DNA of 64,000 nucleotides from positions 76,055 to 140,054 of the forward strand of contig CAJTRI010000003.1 in the NCBI GenBank assembly GCA_910578615.1. The letters run 5' to 3'. Each line of letters begins with the position of its first letter. The first letter of the stretch is position 1. Positions 1 to 8,874 of the stretch are shown in pieces. A program made the translations under genes and the position numbers. The notes beneath the pieces were generated by a model. The model saw only the letters and a program-made list of their open reading frames with translations. It ran no database searches and was not told the origin of the DNA. The DNA comes from an uncultured Duncaniella sp. (GTDB lineage: Bacteria > Bacteroidota > Bacteroidia > Bacteroidales > Muribaculaceae).

Positions 1-973
1 GATAATAGGGGGTATCGTTGTAACCGGCTACCCAGAAGAGGCTGAGAACCACGAGCACGGTGCCGATGCCGCTCCACCAGATTCCGCAGACGAAGTGTCT
101 GGCGAGGGCTGAGCGTATCACCCCGTAAAGCACCATCACAGTCCCTGCAAGGAGTGCGGCAAGGGCGGCTGGCATGTCGATGTAGTTGTAGAAGTATTTA
201 CAGCCTATGTATGCGAATTCCGACTTTGTGCCGTCAAGTCCTCCGCGTACCACTGTGGCCGGAGATGTCTGGGTGAGCAGCACTCCGAGAAATGCGAGGA
301 ACAGCACCACGAATATGGTGCCGTTGACCAGTACGCGGCGACGGTTGGAGTCAAAGAACCTACCCTCGGCAGGATGGTTGTTGAGCAGGTATAGTGCGGC
401 CTGGGTTCGAGCGAGGAAGAGCACCGCCACTCCGAGAAGGAGGTTTTTCCAATAGAGGATGGCTTCGATGCCGTGGGTAGGCGACCAGCGCGATATCACC
501 GGGGACGCGCCGTCAAGGATGTTTCCCTTGGTCACCGTGAATTCGGCCCCGAAGAACATCATGCCCACGGCTACTCCGAGAAGGACGCACCCCACAGCGC
601 CGTTTATAAAGAGAAACACGTCATAGGTGCGTGTACCGAAGATATTGCCGGGTTTGGAGCGGAACTCGTAGCTTACGGCTTGGAGCACAAAGCTGAGCAA
701 TATAAGCATCCAGAGCCAGTAGGCTCCTCCGAAGCTGGTGGAGTAGAACAGGGGGAAGGATGCGAAGAAGGCCCCTCCGAATACTACGAGCGTGGTGAAT
801 GTGAGTTCCCACTTGTGGCCGAGTGACGATACCATCTTCTGTGACTCGTCTGACGCGGGCTTTGCGCCGAGAAGGAATGTCTGGCCGCCCTGCACGAATA
901 GCATGAACACGAGGATGGCGCCGAGTATCGAGATGAGCAGCCACCAATATTCTTGAAGCATAGAGAGTTCCAT
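1..973 (-). CDS. cydB: Cytochrome bd ubiquinol oxidase subunit II, 3' end missing
   Basis: Subunit II of the cytochrome bd quinol oxidase, an inner-membrane terminal oxidase that passes electrons from quinol to oxygen; in anaerobes it serves as a micro-oxic respiratory enzyme and oxygen scavenger. The protein starts MELSMLQEYWWLLISILGAI and reads open for 324 codons to the window edge, so the C-terminus lies outside. Many hydrophobic segments are visible, including the typical first helix followed by a G-Q-T-F-L stretch. The ATG lies 3 bases after the cydA stop, so the two are co-transcribed and probably translationally coupled. Identification rests on the fold pattern and on cydA next to it. 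Confidence 0.93.
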   Translation of the reverse strand, partial: MELSMLQEYWWLLISILGAILVFMLFVQGGQTFLLGAKPASDESQKMVSSLGHKWELTFTTLVVFGGAFFASFPLFYSTSFGGAYWLWMLILLSFVLQAVSYEFRSKPGNIFGTRTYDVFLFINGAVGCVLLGVAVGMMFFGAEFTVTKGNILDGASPVISRWSPTHGIEAILYWKNLLLGVAVLFLARTQAALYLLNNHPAEGRFFDSNRRRVLVNGTIFVVLFLAFLGVLLTQTSPATVVRGGLDGTKSEFAYIGCKYFYNYIDMPAALAALLAGTVMVLYGVIRSALARHFVCGIWWSGIGTVLVVLSLFWVAGYNDTPYY

Positions 974-976
974 AGC

Positions 977-2524
977 TTATTCCTCCTCTTTCTTGTTGAT
1001 TTGTCTTATCATAATTGTGACTTCGGCCGCGAGAAGGGCGGTGAAGACGGCGGCAAAGATCCAGAATGTCAGTATGACCGAACCTGCCGGTATGGCCGAT
1101 ATGGCGGCGCGTGTGGGCATCAGATCCTGTATGATCCATGGCTGGCGCCCTACCTCGGCGGTAACCCATCCGGCCTGTGAGCATATCCATACCACGGGGA
1201 CGGAGATGACGGCGATCCATAGCCATAGGCGTGACTTCCACAGCGAGGGACGGCGGTAGACGCTCCACAAGGCCACAAGCAGGAATAGCAGCAGATAACC
1301 TCCGGCTATGACCATGACGCGGAAGGAGTAGAATGTCACTCCCACAGGCGGGACGGCTTCTTCGGGAGAGTCAAGATAACCGTAGCCGAAATAAGGATAG
1401 CATTCCTTGATGTCTGCGCGGGCTTCGGCCATGGCGGTGCTGTCTCCTGCCGCGAGGGCGGAGTCGAAGGCCCTGAGCGCCTCATGGGCTTTCTTGCCGA
1501 GCATGATACGATCAGCATAGCTGACCGTGCTGACGGTGTCGCCATCTGCGTTTACGGAGATACCTGCGATAATGTCATTGATGCCCGGGACAAAGGAGCC
1601 GGGGTCATGGTTGGCGAGAATCGAGAGGCCGTAGGGAATGCCTATCTTGAAGTGAAATGGGTCGGCATCCGAGAGGCGTTCATGGCCTCCTTTGAGAATG
1701 CCGAAGGCCACCAGCTCCTGTGATGTGGAGCCGTTATAGAGACCTTCCATCGCGGCGAGTTTCATCGGCTGTACGCGTGCAACGTCTACTGCCGACTGGT
1801 CTCCTGTCCATATGGTCAGTACAAGCCCTATGAATCCTGTCCAGGCCCCGATCTTAATGGAGCTTATGGCCATTTCGCGGCGGCGTCCTTTGAGAAGAAG
1901 CCACGCGCTTACGCCGCATACGAACACTCCTGCGAGAACCCATCCGTCAAACACTGCATGGAAGAACTTGTGGATTGCCACCGGCGACAGGGCCACGGCC
2001 CAGAAGTCGTCCATGACGTTGCGCATCTGTGCCGGGTCGAATTCCATTCCCACCGGGTATTGCATCCATGCGTTTGCCACGAGTATCCAGAGGGCCGAGA
2101 TGGAGGCACCGAGTGCTGTGAGCCATGTCGCTGCAAGGTGGAATCGGGCTGATACCTTGTTCCATCCGAAAAACATGATGGCTATGAACGTTGACTCCAT
2201 AAAGAATGCGAAGAGGCCTTCGATGGCAAGCGGAGCGCCGAATATGTCGCCCACAAACCATGAGTAGTTGCTCCAATTGGTGCCGAATTCGAATTCGAGA
2301 ATTATTCCCGTGGCCACTCCGACAGCAAAGTTTATGCCGAAGAGCGTCATCCAGAATTTTGTCATTGCAAGCCGGCGTGGGTCACGGGTGCGGTAGTAGG
2401 CCGTCTCCATGATTCCTACGATAACGCTGAGTCCGAGCGTGAGCGGGACGAACAGCCAGTGATACATGGCCGTGAGGGCAAACTGCCATCTTGACCAGTC
2501 CACTACGGTCATTAAGTCGTTCAT
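977..2524 (-). CDS. cydA: Cytochrome bd ubiquinol oxidase subunit I
   Basis: Heme-carrying subunit of the bd-type quinol:oxygen oxidoreductase, 515 residues. It begins with the family pattern of a tryptophan-rich amphipathic start and then MYHWLFVPLTLGLS, where H22 corresponds to a heme ligand. H185/H189 fall in the second heme-ligand helix and KLAAMEG (255-261) is the conserved start of the quinol-binding Q loop. The Q loop then carries a long, charged, non-membrane stretch (about 300-390) before helices resume at FRVMVIAGG. It sits between the DUF4492 gene (42-base gap) and cydB (3-base gap). The whole unit probably reads from a TAnnTTTG element at 2808-2815. Confidence 0.96.
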   Translation of the reverse strand: MNDLMTVVDWSRWQFALTAMYHWLFVPLTLGLSVIVGIMETAYYRTRDPRRLAMTKFWMTLFGINFAVGVATGIILEFEFGTNWSNYSWFVGDIFGAPLAIEGLFAFFMESTFIAIMFFGWNKVSARFHLAATWLTALGASISALWILVANAWMQYPVGMEFDPAQMRNVMDDFWAVALSPVAIHKFFHAVFDGWVLAGVFVCGVSAWLLLKGRRREMAISSIKIGAWTGFIGLVLTIWTGDQSAVDVARVQPMKLAAMEGLYNGSTSQELVAFGILKGGHERLSDADPFHFKIGIPYGLSILANHDPGSFVPGINDIIAGISVNADGDTVSTVSYADRIMLGKKAHEALRAFDSALAAGDSTAMAEARADIKECYPYFGYGYLDSPEEAVPPVGVTFYSFRVMVIAGGYLLLFLLVALWSVYRRPSLWKSRLWLWIAVISVPVVWICSQAGWVTAEVGRQPWIIQDLMPTRAAISAIPAGSVILTFWIFAAVFTALLAAEVTIMIRQINKKEEE

Positions 2525-2566
2525 GATCAGTGTGTGTTTGTTTTTTGTTGGGGGATTGGGGGTTGG

Positions 2567-2803
2567 TTATCGGGAGCGGTCTATGAGCATGGCCCTTACG
2601 GCGTCGGCCCGTTGCTTGTCGGTAGCATAGTCGCGTTCCAGTATGTCAGGGAAGAAAAACAGTTTCAGTATTCCGAAGATTATTATCAGCTTGATGATTA
2701 TAAGCATCCACAGTTTGCGTCCTACTGTCATGGAGCGGAAGCCGTCTATATAGAATCGGCCTATCTTTGCCGGCCAGCGCAGTATGTCGTATTTTGGATA
2801 CAT
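2567..2803 (-). CDS. DUF4492 small membrane protein, first gene of the cyd operon
   Basis: A 78-residue protein with one hydrophobic helix (about residues 32-51) preceded by a conserved-looking FYIDGFRSMTVGRKLW segment and followed by a charged tail. This matches DUF4492, a family I know as a neighbour of cydAB in Bacteroidetes; no function is established. Its position and single helix suggest an accessory or assembly subunit of the oxidase, comparable in role to CydX in proteobacteria, but that is inference. The ATG lies only 4 bases below a promoter-like TACTTTTG element, so the message would have almost no leader. The next methionine (residue 25) would delete most of the conserved segment, so the upstream ATG is preferred. 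Confidence 0.8.
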   Translation of the reverse strand: MYPKYDILRWPAKIGRFYIDGFRSMTVGRKLWMLIIIKLIIIFGILKLFFFPDILERDYATDKQRADAVRAMLIDRSR

Positions 2804-2807
2804 GTCG

Positions 2808-2815
2808 CAAAAGTA
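2808..2815 (-). promoter_or_regulatory. -7 element of the DUF4492-cydA-cydB operon
   Basis: TACTTTTG on the minus strand matches the Bacteroidales -7 consensus TAnnTTTG. No good TTTG is visible 19-20 bases upstream. The start codon lies almost at the expected transcription start. Confidence 0.5.
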
Positions 2816-2857
2816 GTAAAATTTTTTTCTCAGACGTGAAAATATCGTAAAAAATAG

Positions 2858-2897
2858 GCAGTGACAGAGAAAATTTCGAAATTTTCTCTGTCACTGC
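2858..2897 (-). terminator. secDF terminator, 40-bp perfect palindrome
   Basis: Two 19-base arms flank CG, which is itself self-complementary, so the entire 40 bp is a perfect palindrome. On the minus strand it is followed by a T-rich run (CTATTTTTTA). It lies 50 bases after the secDF stop and upstream of the cyd promoter. Confidence 0.85.
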
Positions 2898-2946
2898 TGA
2901 CTTATTGTTTATGCCGCCTGTCTGAGGCAGACGGGGTTGGACTCTA

Positions 2947-5838
2947 TTATGCCTTTACAGCCTTGTTGCTGCGACGTGAGTCTGTAAGATAGGCGACAGG
3001 TGCTGCCACGAATATGGTGGCGAGTGTACCTATTACCACACCGAATATCATCGCGAACACGAACGAGCGTATGGCGTCGCCGCCGAGGATGAAGATGCAG
3101 AGAAGCACGAGGAGGGTCGAGCCTGATGTCATCACTGTTCGTCCGAGGGTCGAGTTGATCGATGAATTGATGGTGGTGAAGAAGTCCTGCTTGGGATAGA
3201 GGCCTACGTTCTCACGCACACGGTCAAAGACTACCACGGTGTCATTGATCTGGTAACCGATCACGGTAAGTATTGCGGCGATAAAGGTCTGGTCTATCTC
3301 CATGGCGAAGGGGAACACACCCCAGAAGATGGAGTAGAAGCCTATAATCGTGAATGCTGTGAAGGCTACGGCTGCAAGTGCACCCACTGAGAATGCCACG
3401 TTGCGGAAGCGGAGCAGGATGTAGAGGAACATGGCGATGAGCGCGATGATGACGGCGATATATGCGTCAGTGCGCATGTCGTTGGCCACGGTGGGGCCTA
3501 CTTTCTGCGATGACTGGATGCCGACATTCTCGTTGGTGGTCGAGAAGTCCTCGATGCTCATGCCGTTTAGCTCGCCCTGCAAGCCGTCATAGAGAATCTT
3601 GGTAATCTCTTCATCTATGCCTTCCTCGTCAGAATCAATCTTGTAGTTGGTGGAGATACGCACCTTGGTGTTGTCGTCAATGGTGATGACGCTGAGCTGT
3701 GCTCCTCCGAAGAGTGGTGTAAGTTTGGCGTCAAGCTCATGTGTCTTGACGGGATGGTCGAACTGTACAACGTAGTTGCGGCCGCCAGAGAAGTCGATAC
3801 CTTGGTTGAGCCCGCGAACGAAGAGGCTGATGACTACCACAAGGATGGCAACTCCTACCACACCGAAGCTCACCTTGCGTGCGCCAAGGAAGTTGTATTT
3901 GGCGTTGTTGAACATCTTGCGGGAGATAGGAGTGGTGAACGTGAGGTTCTCGAATGCCTTGCTCTTACCAAAGAAGATGTAGATGAGGCGTGTCAGGTAG
4001 ACAGCGGTAAAGAATGAGCAGATAATACCGATGATGAGTGTGGTGGCGAAGCCTTTGATGGGGCCTGTACCGAAAAGGAGGAGGATCACACCTGTGATAA
4101 TCGAGGTGAGGTTGGAGTCAAAGATGGCCGAGAAGGCGTTGGAGTAACCGTCGGCGATGGCGGTGCGAACATTCTTGCCGGCACGGAGTTCCTCCTTGGC
4201 GCGCTCGTAGATAAGCACGTTGGCGTCAACAGCCATACCGAGAGCCAGCACTATACCGGCGATGCCTGAAAGTGTCAGCACGGCCTGGAAGGACGCGAGG
4301 ATGCCGAATGTGAAGAAGATGTTGAAGATGAGGGCCACGTTGGCGATGAGTCCGGGGATGAGTCCGTAGATCATGCACATGAAGACCATGAGAAGCACAA
4401 GGGCGATGATGAATGACCAGAGACCGTCCTTGATGGCCTGCTCGCCGAGCGAAGGCCCGATAACGGTGTCGGAGATGATATCGACCTTGGCGGCCATCTT
4501 GCCTGATTTGAGCACGTTTGAAAGGTCTTTTGCCTCTTCGGTGGTGAAGTCGCCGGTTATCTGCGAACGTCCGCCTTCGATGACTGAGTTGACGCGCGGA
4601 GCCGAATATACATGGTCGTCAAGCACGATGGCTACCTGCTTTTCGATGTTGGCGGCAGTGATGCGTGCCCACTGGCGTGCAGCGTCGGGCTTCATGTTCA
4701 TTGACACGTAGTTTCCGCCCTGCATGGCGTCATAGTCGCTGGTGGCCGAGGTAACCACGTCGCCGCTGAGGGCTGCCTTGCCGTTGGTGGTTTTGAGGGC
4801 CACGAGCTGGTAGATGGCAAGGTTGCGTTTGCCACGCACGGAGTCGTTGATCTGCACGACCTCGGGCTTGAACTCCCAGGCCAGTTTGAGGTTGGAGGGG
4901 AGTATGCGTTTTGCGGCGGGCGAGGCGAGAAGGGCGTCGATGGTGTCACGGGCGGTCTCGGTAGCCGCGCCTACGCCTATGATGTTGCGGGGATTGCCAA
5001 CTTGGAGGAAGTAGTCGAAGAGACCCTTGCCGTTGCTTGTCGAGTCAGCACGCAGGGTGTTGTCGAGCTGTTGGAGCACTCCTGATATCTCTGAGAAGGG
5101 GGTGGTCTCATAAAATTCGAGGTTGGCGCTTGATTTGAGTAGCTCGCGCACACGGTCATGCTCCTTCACTCCGGGGAGTTCGAGTAGTATCTGGCCGTCC
5201 TTTTCAAGTTCCTGAATGTTGGGGGCTACAACGCCGAACTGGTCGATACGGGTGCGGAGGACGTTGGTAGAGCTTGACACGCGGTCTTTCACTTCCTGTT
5301 TGAGGGCGCTCTTTACAGCATCCATATTGTCGCCACGGTTTACCTGGTCTTTGAACACCACCGAGAGGTCGCCCTGTGGGTCAAGCTTGCGGTATTCGGT
5401 GCAGAAGATGTCGACGAAATCAGCGCTCTTGTTGGCACGGGCCACAGAGTCAGCGTTGGCAACGGCCTTTTCGAAGTAGGGATTGCCTTCGGCGTTGGCC
5501 ATGGAGCGGAGGATATCGGGAACGGAAACCTGAAGGGTGACATTCATGCCGCCTTTAAGGTCGAGGCCGAGTCCTACACCGAGTTTTTGAACTTCGTTAA
5601 AAGTATAACCAAGATAGACCTTCTCGTTAGCGATGTTCTTGATGTAGTCGCTGTAGGCCTTACGATAAGTGTCCGGGGAGTTGTTGTCCATGGCTGCCAC
5701 TCTGGTTGCTTCTGCGGCTGCCTTGTCCTCGTAGTGGTTGGTCACCACGGTGAACGAGAGGTAGAAGAGGCAGATGAGCACCATGAAGATGGCTATCACA
5801 CCGGCAACAACGCTTCCCAAAGATCCTTTGCTTTGCAT
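2947..5838 (-). CDS. secDF: Protein translocase subunit SecDF (fused)
   Basis: Accessory part of the Sec translocon, using the proton-motive force to pull proteins out on the periplasmic side. At 963 residues it is a natural fusion of SecD and SecF, the usual form in Bacteroidetes. The SecD half shows the signature GLDLKGGMNVTLQV (about residue 91) after the first helix, a large periplasmic domain, then a five-helix bundle containing VDANVLIYERAKEEL. The SecF half begins near residue 650 with a helix, DFSGGRNYVVQF, and ends with a bundle containing INDTVVVFDRVREN. The start gives a standard N-terminal helix after a short basic leader (MQSKGSLGS). It is a single-gene unit with its own promoter-like element and a strong terminator. 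Confidence 0.97.
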   Translation of the reverse strand: MQSKGSLGSVVAGVIAIFMVLICLFYLSFTVVTNHYEDKAAAEATRVAAMDNNSPDTYRKAYSDYIKNIANEKVYLGYTFNEVQKLGVGLGLDLKGGMNVTLQVSVPDILRSMANAEGNPYFEKAVANADSVARANKSADFVDIFCTEYRKLDPQGDLSVVFKDQVNRGDNMDAVKSALKQEVKDRVSSSTNVLRTRIDQFGVVAPNIQELEKDGQILLELPGVKEHDRVRELLKSSANLEFYETTPFSEISGVLQQLDNTLRADSTSNGKGLFDYFLQVGNPRNIIGVGAATETARDTIDALLASPAAKRILPSNLKLAWEFKPEVVQINDSVRGKRNLAIYQLVALKTTNGKAALSGDVVTSATSDYDAMQGGNYVSMNMKPDAARQWARITAANIEKQVAIVLDDHVYSAPRVNSVIEGGRSQITGDFTTEEAKDLSNVLKSGKMAAKVDIISDTVIGPSLGEQAIKDGLWSFIIALVLLMVFMCMIYGLIPGLIANVALIFNIFFTFGILASFQAVLTLSGIAGIVLALGMAVDANVLIYERAKEELRAGKNVRTAIADGYSNAFSAIFDSNLTSIITGVILLLFGTGPIKGFATTLIIGIICSFFTAVYLTRLIYIFFGKSKAFENLTFTTPISRKMFNNAKYNFLGARKVSFGVVGVAILVVVISLFVRGLNQGIDFSGGRNYVVQFDHPVKTHELDAKLTPLFGGAQLSVITIDDNTKVRISTNYKIDSDEEGIDEEITKILYDGLQGELNGMSIEDFSTTNENVGIQSSQKVGPTVANDMRTDAYIAVIIALIAMFLYILLRFRNVAFSVGALAAVAFTAFTIIGFYSIFWGVFPFAMEIDQTFIAAILTVIGYQINDTVVVFDRVRENVGLYPKQDFFTTINSSINSTLGRTVMTSGSTLLVLLCIFILGGDAIRSFVFAMIFGVVIGTLATIFVAAPVAYLTDSRRSNKAVKA

Positions 5839-5894
5839 TGTGTTAAATTAGTGTATTTTAGTGAATTAAGGAAATTGATTCGCGTGATATGTCG

Positions 5895-5915
5895 GCAGGG
5901 CGCCAACGGCCCTGC
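5895..5915 (-). other. Hairpin in the secDF leader
   Basis: GCAGGGC pairs perfectly with GCCCTGC around a 7-base loop. It sits between the secDF promoter element and the start codon, so it would be in the 5' untranslated RNA. It is not followed by a T run on the minus strand, so it does not look like a terminator of truA. Confidence 0.5.
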
Positions 5916-5928
5916 GATTTTTGGTGTG

Positions 5929-5936
5929 CAAATATA
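5929..5936 (-). promoter_or_regulatory. -7 element of secDF
   Basis: TATATTTG on the minus strand fits TAnnTTTG, about 90 bases before the secDF ATG. The upstream half is A/T-rich with no clear TTTG. Confidence 0.5.
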
Positions 5937-6037
5937 CTAAAATTCTTTTAATTTAAGATGTTTCGGCGTAAAATAATTGTGTACCGCAGCTGGCTCGGTA
6001 ATGACGGGAAATGCCTTGTCGCGGAACCGGCTGTACG

Positions 6038-6790
6038 TCAGTACGTGATGTCCCAGAGATACAGTGCCTGCGGAGGCATCGAGGTTCCGGCCGCGCAGCG
6101 GTCTCGGCGCGCGATGATGTCGGCAAACCCTTCTACTGACAATTTGCCGCGTCCTACCTCCACGAGCGTCCCCACCACGGCGCGTACCATGTTGCGCAGA
6201 AAGCGGTCTGCCGTGATGATGAACACCATGGCTTTTCCCTCTATGCCGGGGATCTCCACCGGGTGCCACGCCGCATGTGTGACGCGGCATATGTTGGTCT
6301 TGGCATCGGTGTGCAGCTTGGCGAATGATGTGAAGTCATCGGTTTCGAGTAGTATGGCTGCTGCTCGGTTCATCAGCTCGTAGTCCAGTCCGGCAGGGGC
6401 CTTCCAGGAGAGAGGATAGAGGAAAGGTGAGTTTCCCTCGACGGCATAGTAGTGATATGTGCGAGAGGTGGCCGAGAAGCGGGCGTGGAGTGCGGAATCC
6501 ACCGGGTATATCTCGTAGACGGCTATATCGCGTCCTGTGAGGGCGTTCAAGGCCCCTACAAGGCGTTCAGGGGTTATGTCGAGAGGGCCGGGCATGTCGA
6601 AGTGGGCCGTCATCATGCGGGCGTTGACTCCTGCATCTGTCCGGCCGGCGCCGGTAATCTTCATCGGAGTCCGCAGGACTCGTGTCAGGGCCTCCTCTAT
6701 AACTTCCTGTACGGTAACGGCTCCGGGCTGGGTCTGCCATCCGTGATAGTGCTCTCCACGGTATGCCAGTCGCATGAAATATCGTTGCAT
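6038..6790 (-). CDS. truA: tRNA pseudouridine synthase A
   Basis: Converts uridines 38-40 in the anticodon stem of tRNAs to pseudouridine. About 250 residues, normal for the family. It shows MRLAYRGEHYHGWQTQPG near the N-terminus and the catalytic motif AGRTDAGVNA, whose aspartate is the nucleophile, plus the C-terminal FLRNMVRAVVGTLVEVG block. An ATG 24 bases further upstream exists, but it lies inside the stem of the speA terminator; the start at 6790 (MQRYFMRLAYRG) is therefore preferred, and MRLAYRG at 6775 is a second option. The gene follows speA on the same strand and has no obvious promoter of its own, so it may depend on read-through. Confidence 0.94.
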   Translation of the reverse strand: MQRYFMRLAYRGEHYHGWQTQPGAVTVQEVIEEALTRVLRTPMKITGAGRTDAGVNARMMTAHFDMPGPLDITPERLVGALNALTGRDIAVYEIYPVDSALHARFSATSRTYHYYAVEGNSPFLYPLSWKAPAGLDYELMNRAAAILLETDDFTSFAKLHTDAKTNICRVTHAAWHPVEIPGIEGKAMVFIITADRFLRNMVRAVVGTLVEVGRGKLSVEGFADIIARRDRCAAGTSMPPQALYLWDITY

Positions 6791-6804
6791 ATCTGTATGA
6801 AAAA

Positions 6805-6838
6805 CGGCCGGCATGAAGAAACGTGCTTATGCCGGCCG
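6805..6838 (-). terminator. speA terminator
   Basis: A 10-bp GC-rich stem (CGGCCGGCAT paired with ATGCCGGCCG) with a 14-base loop, followed on the minus strand by GTTTTTC. It lies 17 bases after the speA stop. Confidence 0.85.
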
Positions 6839-6854
6839 GATAAATCGTCAGTGA

Positions 6855-8756
6855 TCAGTCTTTTTCAATGTAGGTGTATCCGTAAAGACCCGAGCGGTAG
6901 TTGGACAGGAACTCGCGTCCCTCCTCGGGCGATATCTTGCCTTCTTTCATGGAGGCTGTCACCCATGCTTCCACGTTTCGTACAAGTTTCTTGGCATTGA
7001 ACTGTACGTAGTCCAGAACGTCGGCCACGGTCTCGCCGTCGATTATGCGGTCTATCTCGTAGCGGTCTTTGTAGACCGAGATGTGTACGGCGTTCGTATC
7101 GCCGAAGAGGTTGTGCATGTCTCCGAGAATCTCCTGATAAGCTCCCACGAGGAACACGCCAAGATAGTAGGGGTCTCCCTGACGTACAGGGTGAACCGGA
7201 AGGGCGCCGACGGTGCCTCCCGTGGTGGAGATGAAGTTGGCTATCTTGCCGTCACTGTCACACGTGATGTCCTGTATGGTGCATGTGCGTGTGGGTTTCT
7301 CGTCAAGTCGTGAGAGGGGTATGATGGGAAACACCTGGTCGATAGCCCATGAGTCGGTGAGCGACTGGAAGAGAGAGAAGTTGCAGAAATACTTGTCAGG
7401 CACCATCTTGATGACCTTGCGGAGTTCGTCGGGAGCGTGCTTCATGTCGGCAGCTATCTCGCCTACCTCGCGGGCCACGCTCCAAAACAGCTGTTCCATC
7501 TGGGCGCGCGTGCGAAGGTCGAGAAGCCCTAACGAGAAGAGGTCAAGTGCCTCCTCGCGTATTTGCAGGGCGTCATGCCAGCTTTCGAGCGAGTTGTTCT
7601 GGTCAAGGTTGTCCCAGATGTTGTATAGCTCGCGGACGAGTTCGTGGTCGTTTTCCTCTACCTCTTTGGAGTCTTTCCACACAGGCATCTGTGTGGTTTC
7701 AAGCACTTCGAATACCAGCACCGAGTGGTGGGCGGTCAGCGACCGGCCGCTCTCGTTGATAATGTTGGGCTGTCGCAGACCGTTTTTCTCACAGGCATCC
7801 ACGAGGGTCGATACGGCGTCGTTGGCATACTCCTGTATCGAGTAGTTCATGGATGATGATGACGCGGAGTTGCGTGTGCCGTCATAGTCTACTCCGAGGC
7901 CGCCGCCTATATCCATGAACTCTACGTCAAAGCCCATGTTGCACAGTTGCACGTAGAACTGGGTGGCCTCGCGGAGGGCGTTCTTGATAAGGCGTATCTT
8001 GGTGACCTGGCTGCCTATATGGAAGTGTATCAGTTTCAGGCAGTGTTTCATGTTGTGGCGCTCCATGTAGTCGAGCGCTTCGAGCAGGTCTGACGAGTTG
8101 AGGCCGAATTTTGATTGGTCACCACCGCTGGTCTCCCACTTGCCGGAGCCGGAAGATGCCAGTTTGATGCGTATACCTATGTTGGGCGAGATGTTCATGC
8201 GCCGGGCCACCTCGGTGATGATGCGTAGCTCGTTGATTTTCTCGACCACGATGTATATGCGGCGTCCCATCTTCTGGGCCAGCAGTGCAAGCTCGATGAA
8301 TGTCTTGTCCTTGTAGCCGTTACAGATGATGAGGGCGTTTTCCTTGATGTTGGTGGCAAGGACAGCGTGAAGTTCGGGTTTTGACCCGGCTTCGAGGCCG
8401 ATGTTGAACTTTTCGCCGTGGGTGACTATCTCTTCTACCACCGGGCGCATCTGGTTGACCTTGATGGGGTAGATTATATAGTTCTGGGCCTGATAGTTGT
8501 ATTGTTTCGAGGCCTGTGCGAAACAGTTGGATATTTTCTCGATGCGGTTGTCAAGAATGTCGGGGAAACGAAGCAGGACAGGGGAGGTGATGTCACGGAC
8601 TTGGAGCTCGTCCATGACCTCGCGTAGGTCAACGGAGGCATAGCCCTCGCGGGGTGTGACGGACATGTTGCCTTTCTCGTTGATGGAGAAATACTTACGT
8701 CCCCATCCCGAGATGTTGTACAGCTCCTCGCTGTCTTCAATGCGCCATTTTCTCAT
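6855..8756 (-). CDS. speA: Biosynthetic arginine decarboxylase
   Basis: PLP enzyme of the alanine-racemase fold that turns arginine into agmatine, the entry to polyamine synthesis. About 633 residues from the chosen start MRKWRIEDSEELYNISGWG, the usual beginning of this family. YPIKVNQ carries the PLP lysine, and HFHIGSQ and the DIGGGLGVDYDG glycine loop bind the cofactor phosphate. An in-frame ATG at 8819 would put the start upstream of the promoter's expected transcription start and add unrelated residues, so it is rejected. The gene has a near-consensus promoter and a strong terminator, so it is a single-gene unit. Confidence 0.96.
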   Translation of the reverse strand: MRKWRIEDSEELYNISGWGRKYFSINEKGNMSVTPREGYASVDLREVMDELQVRDITSPVLLRFPDILDNRIEKISNCFAQASKQYNYQAQNYIIYPIKVNQMRPVVEEIVTHGEKFNIGLEAGSKPELHAVLATNIKENALIICNGYKDKTFIELALLAQKMGRRIYIVVEKINELRIITEVARRMNISPNIGIRIKLASSGSGKWETSGGDQSKFGLNSSDLLEALDYMERHNMKHCLKLIHFHIGSQVTKIRLIKNALREATQFYVQLCNMGFDVEFMDIGGGLGVDYDGTRNSASSSSMNYSIQEYANDAVSTLVDACEKNGLRQPNIINESGRSLTAHHSVLVFEVLETTQMPVWKDSKEVEENDHELVRELYNIWDNLDQNNSLESWHDALQIREEALDLFSLGLLDLRTRAQMEQLFWSVAREVGEIAADMKHAPDELRKVIKMVPDKYFCNFSLFQSLTDSWAIDQVFPIIPLSRLDEKPTRTCTIQDITCDSDGKIANFISTTGGTVGALPVHPVRQGDPYYLGVFLVGAYQEILGDMHNLFGDTNAVHISVYKDRYEIDRIIDGETVADVLDYVQFNAKKLVRNVEAWVTASMKEGKISPEEGREFLSNYRSGLYGYTYIEKD

Positions 8757-8789
8757 TCGGCAGAAATCATTAATAGGGTTTAAATCGGG

Positions 8790-8820
8790 CAAAGTTACGA
8801 CAAATAGTCGGATTGTCAAA
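8790..8820 (-). promoter_or_regulatory. speA promoter
   Basis: TTTG (8817-8820), 19-base spacer, TAACTTTG (8790-8797) on the minus strand: a full match to the Bacteroidales -33/-7 consensus. It fixes the translation start of speA downstream of 8790. Confidence 0.85.
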
Positions 8821-8874
8821 ATTATTTATGCCGATGCCTGTTAAAAATGTCGGTGAGGAGATTCCGGCTTTTTT

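Noticed and set aside
621..1268. Long frame opposite cydB and cydA
   Set aside because: Arginine/histidine-rich, no start context, fully within two clear genes; a frame shadow.
2646..2894. 82-codon frame over DUF4492 and the palindrome
   Set aside because: It crosses a terminator and overlaps a gene with recognisable family pattern.
5937..6290. Arg-rich frame overlapping truA and the secDF promoter
   Set aside because: It lies within truA in another frame and has low-complexity composition.
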